NCBI GenBank assembly: GCA_963792445.1
Contig: CAWBWO010000005.1
Span: forward strand, 62,001-126,000
Origin: Rummeliibacillus sp963792445
GTDB lineage: Bacteria; Bacillota; Bacilli; Bacillales_A; Planococcaceae
Direction of reading: 5' to 3'
Length of the DNA: 64,000 nt
Shown: piece by piece, positions 26,057-37,097 of the stretch
How the letters are laid out: each line of letters begins with the position of its first letter
Position numbering within the stretch: position 1 is the first letter of the stretch
Made by a program: the position numbers and the translations under genes
Notes under the pieces: generated by a model
Databases searched by the model: none
Told to the model about the DNA's origin: nothing
Seen by the model: only the letters and a program-made list of their open reading frames with translations

Positions 26057-27191
26057 CTACCATTTTTCCAATACCTTCACTGCTAAGTTTGCAAAATAGG
26101 TGGCTGCTACGATTAGTGCATCTTCATTGAGCTTATATGATGGGTGGTGCCAGCCATAAGGTCCGTCTACGCCCATCCATACAAAGAATCCTGGAATTTT
26201 TTGTTGATAAAATGCGAAGTCTTCCCCTGCTGGAGCAGGCATAGCCTCTACCACTTCGAAGCCTGCATCAATGGCTGCTTCTGTTGTAACCTCCACATAA
26301 CGTTCATCATTATCCACAACGCCCATATAAGGGAACCATCTAAATTCAGCGCGAGCACCGTAACTTTCTGCGATTCCTTCCGCAAGCTTTTGCATGCGTT
26401 CACGAGTTTGTGCTCGATCTTCTTCTTGGAATGTACGAACGGTTCCCTCCAACTCTGCTTTTTCAGGGATGACATTCCATGTGTTACCGGATTGCAATTT
26501 CGTCACAGAGACAACTGTGTTACTAAATGGACTTAAATTACGACTAACAATGGATTGCCAGTTCGTCACAATTTGACTTGCAATGATGATTGGATCGATG
26601 ACATCATTTGGAATGCCTGCATGACCACCGACACCAATGATATCTAGCTCAAATCGGTCAACACTTGCCATTAATGCACCTGCTTTTACACCGATTGTGC
26701 CAACAGGAAGATCTGGCTTGTTGTGCATACCAAAAATTGCTTCAACCCCCTCAAGTACACCTTGTTTCACTACATATTCAGCACCTTGCGAAACTTCTTC
26801 AGCAGGTTGGAAGATGATGCGAACAGTCCCTTTTAACTCTGCCACTCTTTCTTTTAAAAGAATTGCCGCACCAAGGATAGAAGCTGCATGGAAATCATGA
26901 CCACATGCATGCATGACACCTTCGTTTTTAGATGCGAAAGGTACGCCTGATTGTTCAACAATTGGTAATGCATCAATATCAGATCTTAAGCGCAATGGTT
27001 GGACCAGGAAGTTCACCTTTAATTTCAGCTACTACGCCTACTTCTAATGGGTATTCTTTAATTTCAATGCCAGCTTCTGTCAACCATGTACGAATACGTT
27101 TTGTTGTTTCTATTTCTTTAAAAGATAACTCTGGATTTTCATGAAGTTCACGTCGATATGCTACCAGCTTGTCTTGTAAATTTTCGCTCAT
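26057..27191 (-). pseudogene. M20-family N-acyl-amino-acid amidohydrolase, one frameshift
   Basis: Metal-dependent amidohydrolase. The N-terminal part has LVAYRRELHENPELSF and the rest has RSDIDALPI, HACGHDFHAA (metal ligands), FQPAEEVSQGA (catalytic Glu), a dimerisation domain and PAPAGEDFAFY. It removes acyl groups from amino acids or related N-acyl compounds. The frame breaks near 27000, at GPTIALK/RSDIDALP, where a single base restores it. Everything else is intact, so a sequence error is likely. A remnant of an amino-acid ABC ATPase lies just upstream; in B. subtilis such hydrolases accompany tcy-type transporters. Confidence 0.85.
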
Positions 27192-27212
27192 GAAAAGTCG
27201 CCTTCTTTTCGC

Positions 27213-27399
27213 TTATTTTTTAAACTGTCCGATGAAGGATTTTGTACGATCATGTTGCGGATTACTGAAAATCTATCCTTCGATGCACCTTGTTCGATAA
27301 TATGACCATCCGCCATAAATATGACTTGGTCCGATACTTCACGAGCAAAATCCATTTCATTTGTTGATTTGGATGCTCTTCATCTAATACTTCCGTCAT
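27213..27399 (-). pseudogene. Remnant of an amino-acid ABC transporter ATPase
   Basis: After a plausible start (ATG 27399, with AAAGGAAACG upstream) the frame soon shows TNEMDFAREVSDQVIFMADG and HIIEQGA. After one frame change it shows SNPQHDRTKSFIGQFKK and a stop. This is the last sixth of a GlnQ/TcyN-type ATPase (post-Walker-B region to the end); Walker A and the signature are gone. Upstream TTGTCT and TATAAT (27430-27456) with a 15-bp spacer and an AACTA/TAGTT inverted repeat could be its old promoter. It marks a deletion of the transporter that once preceded the amidohydrolase. Confidence 0.7.
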
Positions 27400-27549
27400 T
27401 AGTCGTTTCCTTTCTTAACTAGTATAGTTATTATATCATTTTAACTTATTAGACAACTTATTTTAAGGCGAAAACTATTAAAGTCTTCAGTAGGTTGATT
27501 TTATACAAGTTCATTTTGTAGGGAGAAATTTCAATTGTACTTTTGGATA

Positions 27550-27612
27550 GTTTACTAGCACTTTTTGGTAGTCTATTTGCGAAAATTGGACCAATACTTG
27601 CGTTTTTTATAA
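27550..27612 (+). repeat. Degenerate TTACTTGC-type array
   Basis: TTACTAGC, CTATTTGC and ATACTTGC follow each other at about 21-bp steps. It is a weaker copy of the arrays at 25831 and 33800, without an obvious neighbouring palindrome. The plus-strand ORF here (27543-27734) has no ribosome site and is rejected. Confidence 0.5.
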
Positions 27613-27880
27613 CACTACATATTAACAACACAATCAAAATTTTTATACCTAGCTACCCTAATAAAAAAACAAGAATAGAACAACAATTTTCTTCTTTGGA
27701 ATCCTGCCAACAAAACACGATACCATTAAGTTAAATTCCAATGAAAATAGCCAATGACTTCTATGTTTAAGGAATCATCGGCTCAATTATTTTGTAAGGC
27801 TGTATTTTACTCTTTTGTAAGTTTTCTTTTTTTCTACTGAATTAAAAAGTTCTCAATTCCATAAAGCAAATAAATATTGT

Positions 27881-28375
27881 TCATCGAATTTTTTCCTCCC
27901 AAATTGTTTTACACTCTTCACTACATAATGAAATCATTTCACCTTCATAAGAGAATAAAATTCCATTATGGATTTCATGTTCATCTAGGCACACCGGACA
28001 AACCATCTTATTAGTTAAGTTTGTTCTAAAAATTTGATGAATGGTGGTTTTCATTAAAATTACCGCTTTTACTGCTTCGAATCGTGGCAATTGATTAATG
28101 AATTTAGCATCTTCATCACTGAGGAGTATCCCTTTTTCAAAGAAATATAATAGATTTAAATTCCTTTTGTGATTTTTAAGAGTTATTTGAAACGGAAAAG
28201 CTTTGTCCAAATAGCACTCCTTACATACTGGAATATCTCCAAATTTATCACGCTCAAAAAAATGATTACAGATTTTACATTCTTTAAATTCTGTAGCAAA
28301 GTCGGCCCAAAAGTTTGAATCCTGGGGAAAGAAACCTTTACTTATCATGGCAAAAAAAGCCTCTTCACGGGTCAT
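27881..28375 (-). CDS. Zinc-ribbon protein of unknown function
   Basis: 164 residues, not recognised. Two cysteine knuckle pairs near residues 33-55 (CKIC...CKEC) and two more near 125-155 (CPVC...CSEEC) suggest two zinc-binding ribbons around a helical middle part (FINQLPRFEAVKAVILMKTTIHQIF). It has no membrane segment or signal. It is translated right after a 50-residue membrane protein: the ribosome site AAGGAGG follows that gene's stop, so the two are coupled. The last third resembles the cysteine pattern of treble-clef or TRASH-like domains only loosely. Confidence 0.65.
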   Translation of the reverse strand: MTREEAFFAMISKGFFPQDSNFWADFATEFKECKICNHFFERDKFGDIPVCKECYLDKAFPFQITLKNHKRNLNLLYFFEKGILLSDEDAKFINQLPRFEAVKAVILMKTTIHQIFRTNLTNKMVCPVCLDEHEIHNGILFSYEGEMISLCSEECKTIWEEKIR

Positions 28376-28387
28376 TTAAAAGCCTCC

Positions 28388-28540
28388 TTAAAAAGTTTTT
28401 TGATCAATGCAGCATAACCCATAATCGTAAAAAACCATTAGAGTAAATACAAATGTCATAATAGTTACTACCCTTTTTAAGATGCCAATAAGCCATGAAA
28501 GCCAACTAAAATTGTTTACTAGTGAATTTAATAAATCCAT
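28388..28540 (-). CDS. Small membrane protein, 50 residues
   Basis: Frame from ATG 28540 (AGGAAGAG 7 bases upstream) to TAA 28388, starting MDLLNSLVNNFSWLSWLIG, with a hydrophobic run from about residue 11 to 40 (IMTFVFTLMVFY) and two cysteines near the end. Its stop lies 10 bases before the ATG of the zinc-ribbon gene, and the intervening AAGGAGG serves that gene. It was missed by length cut-offs. No homologue is recognised; the pairing suggests a two-gene cassette. Confidence 0.6.
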   Translation of the reverse strand: MDLLNSLVNNFSWLSWLIGILKRVVTIMTFVFTLMVFYDYGLCCIDQKTF

Positions 28541-28688
28541 TCTTTCTCTTCCTTTCATTATTGAAATAAGGGCAAATAAAAAAGCACTTTTTTCAACGAA
28601 CGAACAGAATCTATACTCGCAACTTTTTTACTGATATTCTCTTACTACCATCAACTTAAGCTTTTCACTATATTTAGTCATAAATAAA

Positions 28689-28726
28689 CACCCCAAAAGT
28701 CAGATTTCACTCTAACTTTTGGGGTG
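28689..28726 (-). terminator. Terminator of the lamin-tail phosphoesterase gene
   Basis: CACCCCAAAAGT(C)AGA / TCTAACTTTTGGGGTG forms a long stem followed on the minus strand by TTTATTTAT. It lies 52 bp past the gene end. Confidence 0.75.
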
Positions 28727-28777
28727 CACTACAATTCTAGAATCAGGTGGTGTTTCCATTGATAGTCATCACGATTT

Positions 28778-31700
28778 TTACTTGTTTTTTTCAAATTTAG
28801 CGAAAATGGTTGTGTCTTCACCATCTTGCATGGTTTCTACATCAAATGGAGTTTTAAATTCAGCATCTGTGTAGAAGCCTTTGAATGTATACCCCGCTTT
28901 TTTAGGTTCTTTTAAGGATTCGCCATCATGGATAGTTTGTGTAGCTATGACTTTCCCGGTGTTATCTTTGATCGTAATAGCGTATGTCTTTTGGCTATCT
29001 TGATTGCTAGTGCCCTTTTCAGTTTCTACTTTTTCTGATTTGTTTACTTCCTTACCTTTACTATTTCCGTTATTTCCGTTATTCCCATTATTTCCGTTAT
29101 TCTTTGCTATTTCCATTGTTTCCGTTATTGTCGTTATTTTCTCCGTTGTCGTTTTGGTCATGTGATTTTTCATCGTTCGTTGTTGTGAATGACCAGATTG
29201 GTGAACGTGTTTTTCCTTTGAATCGGTCTGTGACGTTAACGAACCATTGGTAAGCTTTATTACCCTCTAGTTTTTTCCATTTAATAGATGCTGATTTGCC
29301 ATCTTTGATGTTTGTCACTTTACCGATTTCGTCATCTGTGAAGACATTAACATTGATTGCGTCTGTTGATACTTCTTTTTCTTTTGGTGTTAGATCTGTA
29401 TCGATGACAAATTCGTCTTTACTTGGGTACTCTGTTGGGTCATAGAAGTTGAATTTGTCTAGATATGGTGAGTAAGTTTTCATATAGATTTTGTTTTCAA
29501 CTGGGTTGACTTGAAGGAGACGCATGAAGCCTTGTCCACCCTCTGGACCACCTTGGTAGTCTGCAAGCATTTGGTAAACTTTACGATCTGGTTTACCATC
29601 TTGGTTGTCATCAATCGTATCGACTAATGTTTCGGCATCGTGATAGTGACCGGATAATACTGCGATGACGTTTTTATTTGGCATAACGACATTTTTGAAA
29701 ATTTCATCGCCAATCGGACTACGAGTGCCGGATACAAGTAAGTATTCATGGAAGTTCAGAATCGCTTTACGTTCTGGATATTGTGCAAGGACTTCATTCA
29801 TCCATTTCATATCTTCCTCGTTTACGCCCCAACCCATATAAAGCATGATGAAGTCATTGCCTTTTTCACTAATTAAGTCATAGTGACCACGGTTGTTTTT
29901 GTAAGAAGCACCGTAATAGTCTTTCCCTTTAAAGCGATTTTCACCGAAATATTCACCGAATTTTGTATAGTCTTCGTCTTTATGATTGACATCATGGTTC
30001 CCTGCTAGTACGCCATATGGGACATCTGCTTGATCGAGAACTTTCATTGATTTATCTGCATTTTGCCATTCGTATTCTCGATAAGATTTATCGACCAAAT
30101 CCCCCGTATGGAATACATATTTGATATTCATCGCTTCTTTTTCTTTTGCAATCCAGTTCGTCATTTTGTCGTAAATATGTGGATAGCTTTCAGAATAGTA
30201 TTGTGTATCTGACATCCAGACTAATGAATAATCAAACTGGTTCGTTGATGCGATTTCATCTTGAACCATCACTTGGACTTTGTGGTCTTTGATATATTCT
30301 TGGCCTTTAAATGATGCATGAAGTTTGAAATTATCGCTATTTTCAGCGATTTTCCATTCCTTCACTTCCCATTTATTCGTGTCATAATTCCACACATACA
30401 TGGAAACTTTTCGGCCAATAATTGATTTTCCTTCCCAATTCACTTCAATTTCATCATTTGCATCAACTTTTTTATCTAGGTTGATTTCAAATCGATGGTA
30501 AGGATATTTTGTTTTATCTTTTGTCGTGATATATTTTCCATCTGCTTTTGTTAACTTATCTACATCTGTCACAACTTTTTCACCTTCAGAAGTGACAGTT
30601 TTTGGCGGTTCACGGTCTACATTATTTTCATAAACGGTCATATTTTCTTTTTGGTCCGCAGTGTATTGATACCCACGATTGAACGTAACATCTAGTCGGT
30701 CATTTGTTGGGTCTGAAACTTTTACTTTTAGGTCAGGAGATAAAGAAACATCTTTTGCCTGATCTTTTGGTGAAATCAATTCAGGTTGATATGGTTGCTC
30801 TTCCACTACTTTAAAGTGTACGGTTTTTGTTGCGGTATTTCCGACTAAGTCTTTTGATGTTACTTCGAATGTGTGCGCACCAGGTGATAATTCTGCAGAT
30901 GATGTATTCATTGGTAATGTAATTTCTTTACCATCTAATGTTGCTTTTACTTCATGAACACCTGAAAATTTATCTTCTGCTTCTGCTTGTAGCGTGAAAT
31001 CTCCCTTGTACTCTTTACCTTCTTCAACAGATGGTGTGATGACAGGAGCTGTATTATCAACTAATACTTTTGCTTCTACAGAATCGTTGCCATTGTCTGC
31101 CTTGAATGTGTGTACACCGTCAGTTGCCGTTTTCGTATCCCACGCATAAGATTTAGCCGTGAATTTTTCATCTGGAATCGTGAAGTTTCCACTAATAATA
31201 GGAGACATATTACTACTATCGCCAATTGATATTTCCTTTGTCGGATCATTGTATTTTGGATCGTAAATGACGGTACCATCAGTTAAAATGAGGCGAATAT
31301 TTTTGACATAAAAGTCATCACGATTTTCTGTAGAAGTCATATCGAGTGGTGATACCTTGTTTCCAGAACGGATCGAAATCATGGTATCCTTTCCTTTTTC
31401 AAAATACTTCGGATCAACTGGAACGGTTAATGTTGTATATTCGTTGATCGTATCATCGAATATTCTCAACACATCGTCACCAATTGTGATACCGTTTTTG
31501 AAATAGAGATTCACTTTCTTCACATCAACTGCGAAATATGCTTTATCTGGCAACGTGTACGTGATGTCATTTGTGATATCTTTGCCATCGAGTGCAAGTT
31601 TTGTCACGCTGTTATCTTTTGAATGAAATGCTTTCAATAAAACATTTTGAGTTAGCAGTGAATTATCTTGAACGTTTAAGGAAAGACCTTCTGGACGTTG

Positions 31701-33545
31701 TTCTTGATGAACACTAATTTTCTTTGTAACCGTTTTTACATCATTGGTACCATCAGAAGCTACTAAATAATATTCAAGTGATTTTTTGCCAATTAAATTG
31801 GCTGCATATACTTTATATTTGTAAAAACCGTCAGCACTATCCTTTTTCAAGTCTACAGAGTGATAGGTAGATTCTTGATCGTTTTTATAATAAAGGCGAG
31901 CTGTTTTTACACTTTGATCGTCTTTAATATCAAAATTCAATTGCACATCCGTTTGGTCTGTTACTTCTAGATTACTGGATAAGTCGGTAATATCCGGTGC
32001 ATTATAGTCATCGGCAAGTTTTACTTTTTCACTCGGAACTTGAAATGGGGACACTGATCCCGGTGTTCCTAGGTCTGTTTTGGTACTATATTTTTGCATA
32101 ACTTTGTCGCCAGGTGTTTTAGAGAATGTATAGAAAATCCCTTTATCTTTTGCAGTGTCTAATGTTGCGCCATTATCATTGTAATAAGCAATGGAGATAT
32201 CTTCACTTGTATTTGTAGAAATCGTAAGTGCACGTTTACCTGAGTTTGACATGCCGCTATTGTAGATTTTGACGATATTTTTGTTTTCAATTAAGTTGGT
32301 GCCATAGTTGTTATTAAAATCAGCTACCGTCTTGTCCTTATTGCTTCCATTGATCACCCAATATACAAGTGTTTCACCAGGTGCTAATTCAATATCATCC
32401 TTTTCTGGACCCCAAATTAAATCCCCTGCAGGACCCTCATCTGGATAACGATAATGCAGCTTATAGTCTTTCATGTTCAAGGTTTTGTCAGAGTTATTGT
32501 AGACTTCAATATACTCATAACCATCTGCAGTTCCAACATTTGTTGAATCAGGTACGACCTCAGTTACCAATAGGTATGGGACATCTTGCGGGTTATATTT
32601 TGGGTGCGTGATTTCTGTTTTATATTCCGCTGTTTCCGCAAGGTTCGTTCCATCATAAGCGGTGATCTTATAAGTTAAGTTGTCCCCAGTTAACTGTGCA
32701 GGTGTTAAGTTCACTTCATAATTGTTGTCAGAAGTGATGGTCATCGGGATATCTGTCCAAGTTGCTTGGTTATCAGAACGGTAAGACAGTCGAACATTTT
32801 TCACTTGGATATCATCTGTCACATTGGCTTTTATGTTGAGACCATTTTCGGAATTCACTTTAGTTACTGGCGTATGATCGATGACAGGTAGATTGACATC
32901 TGCGATTACTTCCCCTTGTTGTTCAGGAATTTGACCTTCAATCATTTGTCCAGGTGTTGCTCCTGTGTCATTTTTGAGAATGGACATGGCTTGACCTTCG
33001 CCTGACCATTTATATTGAATACCTACATCATTTTTGACATCTGTACCTAGATATTTAGCGCTCACAATTTCGTTTTTAAATGCATCCGTCACAACTAGCG
33101 TACGCTCAGTCGAATTACTCATACCCGCCGTTTCGATTTCTACGACTTGGTCTGAAGTTAAATTTGTTTTGTAAAATGCATTGAAATCAGATACTTTTAA
33201 GTCTTTATTATCACTATTCTTGATCCAAACGACAACTGTGCCGTGAGCTGGTATCTTCTTGTCCTCATTGAATCCCCATTCTGCATCTGGGGTACTAGAA
33301 CTTGGATAGCGATAGAATAGCTTATAATCCTTCAAGGAGATTTCTTTGTTTGAGTTATTATAAAGCTCGATAAATTCATAGCCATCCGCACTACCAACAT
33401 TCGTTGTATTTGGATTTAATTCCGTGATTAAAATAGACGGAGCCGTGCCCGCTGCATATGTATGTTTTACTCCAATATCTTGAAGCCCTAGTGACGAAAA
33501 AATAACTCCTGCTGCTAATGCGGATGTAACGATTTTCTTAGCCAT
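28778..33545 (-). pseudogene. Giant secreted lamin-tail-domain metallophosphoesterase, frameshift in its C-terminal linker
   Basis: Surface or secreted protein of about 1,590 residues. Order: signal peptide (cleaved near HTYAA, about residue 32); lamin-tail domain 1 (SILITELNPNTTNVGSADGY) and domain 2 (LLVTEVVPDSTNVGTADGY); several Ig-like/FN-like segments. A metallophosphoesterase follows with WMSDTQYY, FHTGDLVD, LAGNHDVN and LSGHYHDAETL, the metal-binding D/H/N/H motifs. The long frame stops at 29097 in an Asn-Gly linker. In the next frame the linker continues (NNGNNGNNGN) and ends with one Listeria-Bacteroides-type repeat (AGYTFKGFYTDAEFKTPFD). No LPXTG is seen. Upstream 11-bp repeats (33655-33682) suggest PhoP control, fitting a phosphate-scavenging role. 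Confidence 0.85.
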
Positions 33546-33654
33546 ATTTTCGTGATTCCTCCCTTGATTTTACAACTCTTCAATTCCATTATAAAAATAG
33601 TATTTAAAGTAGGGATTAATTTAATGTAAATGATTGGTATTGATTTGATAGTTT

Positions 33655-33682
33655 TGTAAATGCTACAGTAAATTATTGTTAA
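33655..33682 (-). promoter_or_regulatory. PhoP-box-like direct repeats
   Basis: On the minus strand TTAACA, TTACTG and TTTACA are spaced exactly 11 bp apart (33677, 33666 and 33655 on the plus strand). This is the layout of B. subtilis PhoP-binding sites (TT(A/T/C)ACA with 5-bp gaps). They lie 110-137 bp upstream of the phosphoesterase start. Confidence 0.55.
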
Positions 33683-33799
33683 GTTTTTGACGATTTATTA
33701 GATTTAATATGTACTAAATTTCAATTTCTAGTCAGGGATTATTTGATGTGGATTGGAAATTGCTTTGCTTGCCGTAATGAGTTTGTGCAGAAAATTTTT

Positions 33800-33904
33800 T
33801 TACTTGCGAATTTGAGTGGAATACTTGCATTTTGAAGTGGTTTACTTGCGAATTTTCAATCTTTACTTGCGTTTTTTCGAATTGTATTTGCATTTTTGAC
33901 TATT
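33800..33904 (+). repeat. TTACTTGC array, five units of exactly 21 bp
   Basis: Units start at 33800, 33821, 33842, 33863 and 33884 with TTACTTGC, ATACTTGC, TTACTTGC, TTACTTGC and GTATTTGC. A GCGG palindrome follows at 33929. The arrangement is the same as at 25831. Confidence 0.9.
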
Positions 33905-33928
33905 TAGATCCCCAAACAAAACAATAAA

Positions 33929-33998
33929 AATGCTCCCATTGTTCGCGGCAAAGGAAAATCGTACGACTACCAATCATGCCGCGAATAATAAGAGCATT
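33929..33998 (+). repeat. GCGG palindromic element
   Basis: The left arm AATGCTCCCATTGTTCGCGG and right arm GCCGCGAATAATAAGAGCAT are the best preserved of the family, with a loop of about 33 bp. It lies between the terminator of the 5'-nucleotidase gene and the TTACTTGC array. Confidence 0.85.
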
Positions 33999-34006
33999 TT
34001 TTCAGC

Positions 34007-34047
34007 AAAAAACACCACCTGGTAACCAAGACCAGATGGTGTTTTTA
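34007..34047 (-). terminator. Terminator of the 5'-nucleotidase gene
   Basis: AAAACACCACCTGG / CCAGATGGTGTTTTT forms a stem with an 8-base loop, with T runs on both sides, 30 bp past the stop. Confidence 0.85.
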
Positions 34048-34078
34048 AACTTAATTGATGTTCATAAAGATTCTTTCC

Positions 34079-36388
34079 TTATTTCTTATGAACGTCCACA
34101 ATTCTACCTTCCGTTTTAGGCGTAATTGTTCCTAGGTTTTTCAAGTGTTCTGCTAGGTTTTCCCAGTCTGATAAACCAAGGTCAGTTACGCGGCCTTCTT
34201 CGTAGGCTTTTGCGAAGACTGTATAATTATCTCCACCTTTTGCTGTAAAGGCATTTGTAGCGATTGTGTATGTTTCGTTATCTTGGATTGGTTTGAAGTT
34301 ACCATCTACATCTTTGTATGAAATGGAAACAACACGACTGCCTGCTGGTTTAGATGAGTCATATTCCACTTTTCCTCCAGCTACATGAAGGAAGCCACCA
34401 TTTTCTTTCAAGTAACCATTATCTTGAAGGTCAGCTCCAACACTGATTTCAAATGCAGCTTTTAGTTCAGCGCCTGTTAATTGCATAGTTGCTAGTGTGT
34501 TACCAAATGGTAGAACTGTGATGACTTGACCTACTGTGATATCACCTTTTGGAATAGTTGATCGTATGCCACCACCGTTTTGAAGTGCCATTATTACTTT
34601 ATTATCATATTGTTTTGCTTTAGCTAACATACCATCTGTGATAATGTCACCTAGTGCTGTTTCACTGTTTCGAACACTTACTCCATTGTTTCCTGTATCA
34701 GATGTTCTTGGATTCACAAGATCACTATCTAAGCTAACGCCGATTTTTTCATCTGAAACTTCTTTTAGTTGATCAGAGTATTTTTTCAACATTGAAGCAA
34801 CTTTTGGATCTTCTTCTAAAGGTGCTACTTCGACTAATTTGCCATCAGATTTCAATACTTTCCCATCAACATCAAACTCAACATTTACAGTACCTAAGAA
34901 ATCACTGTATTGATATGCTTGTACAATCACTGTTGGGTCTTTTGCTTTGTTTTCATTGTCTTTATCAACAACAACTGGTGCTGAAAGTTTTGTATGGCTG
35001 TGACCGCCGACGATTAAATCGATGCCTTCAACGGATGAAGCTAAAGTTAAGTCATTGTCAATTGCCGCATTGTCATCATATCCGATATGTGTTAAGGCAA
35101 TAATCTTGTCAACACCTTTGCCTTCAAATGCCTTAACCGCTTTTTTAGCTTCATCAATATAATTTTCAAACGCAATGCTTCCAGGGCTTGAAATATTTTT
35201 TGTTTCAGCTGTAGTTAAACCAAAGATCCCCACTTTTTCTCCATTGATTTCTTTGATAATACCGTTGTAGATTTTACCGTTTTTCGGGTCACTAGAAACC
35301 AAATCTGAGAATAAGCCTGTAAAACGAGCATCTTTTGAAAAATCAACATTTGCACTAACAAATGGGAATTTCGCACCTTTGATGAAATCAGCAAGTGCTT
35401 GGTGCCCCTCAGGACTTGCGCCAAGGTCGAACTCGTGGTTACCAAAAGTCATCGCGTCATATCCTAGATAGTTCATAAATTCAAGATCTGCTTGTCCTTT
35501 GAATGTATTGAAATAAAGCGTACCGCTAAATACATCCCCTGCATCTAGTAACAAAGAATCTGGATTTTCTGTTCTGAAAGTTTTGATTGCTGTCGCACGT
35601 TTTGCCACATTGTCTAAATGAGCATGTGTGTCATTTGTATGCATAACGGATAATGTGAAGTTTTCTTCCTTACCATTCACCACACGAATTTCATTACCAT
35701 CAGGTGTTTTGATGTGCCCATTCGCAACTTTTGAATTCCAATACCAAAGACCATCGAATTGAATAGCACCCTTATTTAATTTGGAACCATTATAAAGATT
35801 TCCTTTATATAGTATTAGGTCCTTGTTCAAAGACGAACCGTTATATAGATTTCCTTTATATAATACAATTCCTTTGTTCAAAGATGTACCGTTGTATAAC
35901 TTACCGTTGTACAATGTAGAAGTCCCTTATTCAACTTACTTCCATTATATAGTTTCCCTTTATATACAACAGTGCCCTTATTCAAAGATCCTTTATTAGT
36001 ATAATTTGTCTTTATAAATAATCAGGCCTTTAGCGACTTTTCCTTTGATATAATACTTTCCTGACTTTGAATCAACACCTGTAAATACTTTTCCATTTAC
36101 ATAGTAAATTCCTTTATAGTTGCCCGTAGCTTTTTTGCCATTTTTATAGTAAACATTGCCTTTGACACCTGCATACAACTTGCCATTCTTGTAAAGCTTT
36201 CCTTTAAACGTTTTAAAACCCTTCACTACTTTACCATTTGACACGTTAACAAGTTTACCATGTGAAATTTTATAACTTTGCGCTGCATCTGCTTCAAACT
36301 GAGTTGTAGTTACTGCTCCGAATACTACTGTAGCTCCCAAAATTAGTGATGCGACCGGTTTAACAAATTTCAAATTATACTTGCTCAC
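34079..36388 (-). pseudogene. Secreted 5'-nucleotidase with N-terminal KLYNG repeats, frameshifted
   Basis: The start piece (35996-36388) has a signal peptide (cleaved near ADAAQ) and repeats such as FKGKLYKNGKLYAG and YYVNGKVFTG. After a frame change near 35995 comes SLNKGTVVYKGKLYNGSKLNKG, and after another near 35925 four further copies of LYKGNLYNGSSLNKG, a 17-residue unit. Then follows a metallophosphoesterase (VMHTNDTHAHLDN, DAGDVFSGTLYF, TFGNHEFDLG, VGGHSHTKL) and a 5'-nucleotidase C-terminal domain (QNGGGIRSTIPKGDITVGQV, NAFTAKGGDNYTVF). It would release phosphate from extracellular nucleotides. The repeats resemble wall-binding or linker repeats. Catalytic motifs are complete. Confidence 0.85.
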
Positions 36389-36530
36389 TCCATGATCCTC
36401 CTACTATATCTTTGTTTTAATAGTTTCTCATTACCATTATATAGAAGTAGAACCAGTAAATTAAATAATTATTAGAATATTTACAATATTAATACAAATT
36501 ATAATAAAATGGTTACTTTCGTGTGCTTTA

Positions 36531-36614
36531 TTACAAGCGATTTTTGGAATATTACTTGCAATTTAAAGTAGTTTACTTGCGTTTTTGCAAATTGTATTTG
36601 CATTTTTAAAAATT
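36531..36614 (+). repeat. TTACTTGC array, four units of 21 bp
   Basis: Units start at 36531 (TTACAAGC), 36552 (TTACTTGC), 36573 (TTACTTGC) and 36594 (GTATTTGC), followed by TACATC and a palindrome at 36637. It lies in the promoter-side gap of the 5'-nucleotidase gene. Confidence 0.85.
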
Positions 36615-36636
36615 TACATCTTCAAAACACACAAAA

Positions 36637-36704
36637 AATGCTCCACTTAACCTCGGCTACAGTCATTGGTTTAATCCAATCCCGCCGCAATTAAGGGGAG
36701 CAAT
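36637..36704 (+). repeat. GCGG-type palindromic element, diverged
   Basis: The arms AAAATGCTCCACTTAACCTCGG and CCGCAATTAAGGGGAGCAATTTT keep the same geometry as the family, but paired changes occur in both arms (CTCC with GGAG, TTAA with TTAA). Such covariation suggests the folded form is selected. Confidence 0.7.
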
Positions 36705-36751
36705 TTTTCTTATATATAATAGGCAGTGAATTGTATGTGCTAGGCGCTATT

Positions 36752-36907
36752 TTAATCCTGATATTCTTCCCTCCACAATAACTCTCTCATTTTCTCAGTC
36801 AACTCTTGGACCAAATCTTGTGCAGAAAGTGACCGTTCTTCGTTTCCTCTTTTGTATCCATATAATAAAATTTCTTTAAATTGTTCTTGCATATCTTTAC
36901 TTTCCAA
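36752..36907 (-). CDS. Small acidic hypothetical protein, 51 residues
   Basis: A TTG start at 36907 with GAGGTG 8 bases upstream leads to a 51-residue charged, helical protein (MESKDMQEQFKEILLYGYKR ... VQELTEKMRELLWREEYQD). It has no signal or membrane segment and no relative that I recognise. It sits alone between the repeat element and the divergent PhoX gene. The good ribosome site and protein-like composition argue that it is real. Confidence 0.5.
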   Translation of the reverse strand: MESKDMQEQFKEILLYGYKRGNEERSLSAQDLVQELTEKMRELLWREEYQD

Positions 36908-37097
36908 TTGTTTTTCACCTCATTCAAGTTCTAGTAAATAATTGATTTACCAATAACCTACTACCACCTGCACTCTTCTATAAAACTATTTTTTAAAAAT
37001 ATTCGTATGTAATTTTTTTCGACATAATCTATCTTCATATCCTATTAATAACTATAATAATTCAAAATCCCCCACTATTAACTCAATTTACCATATC

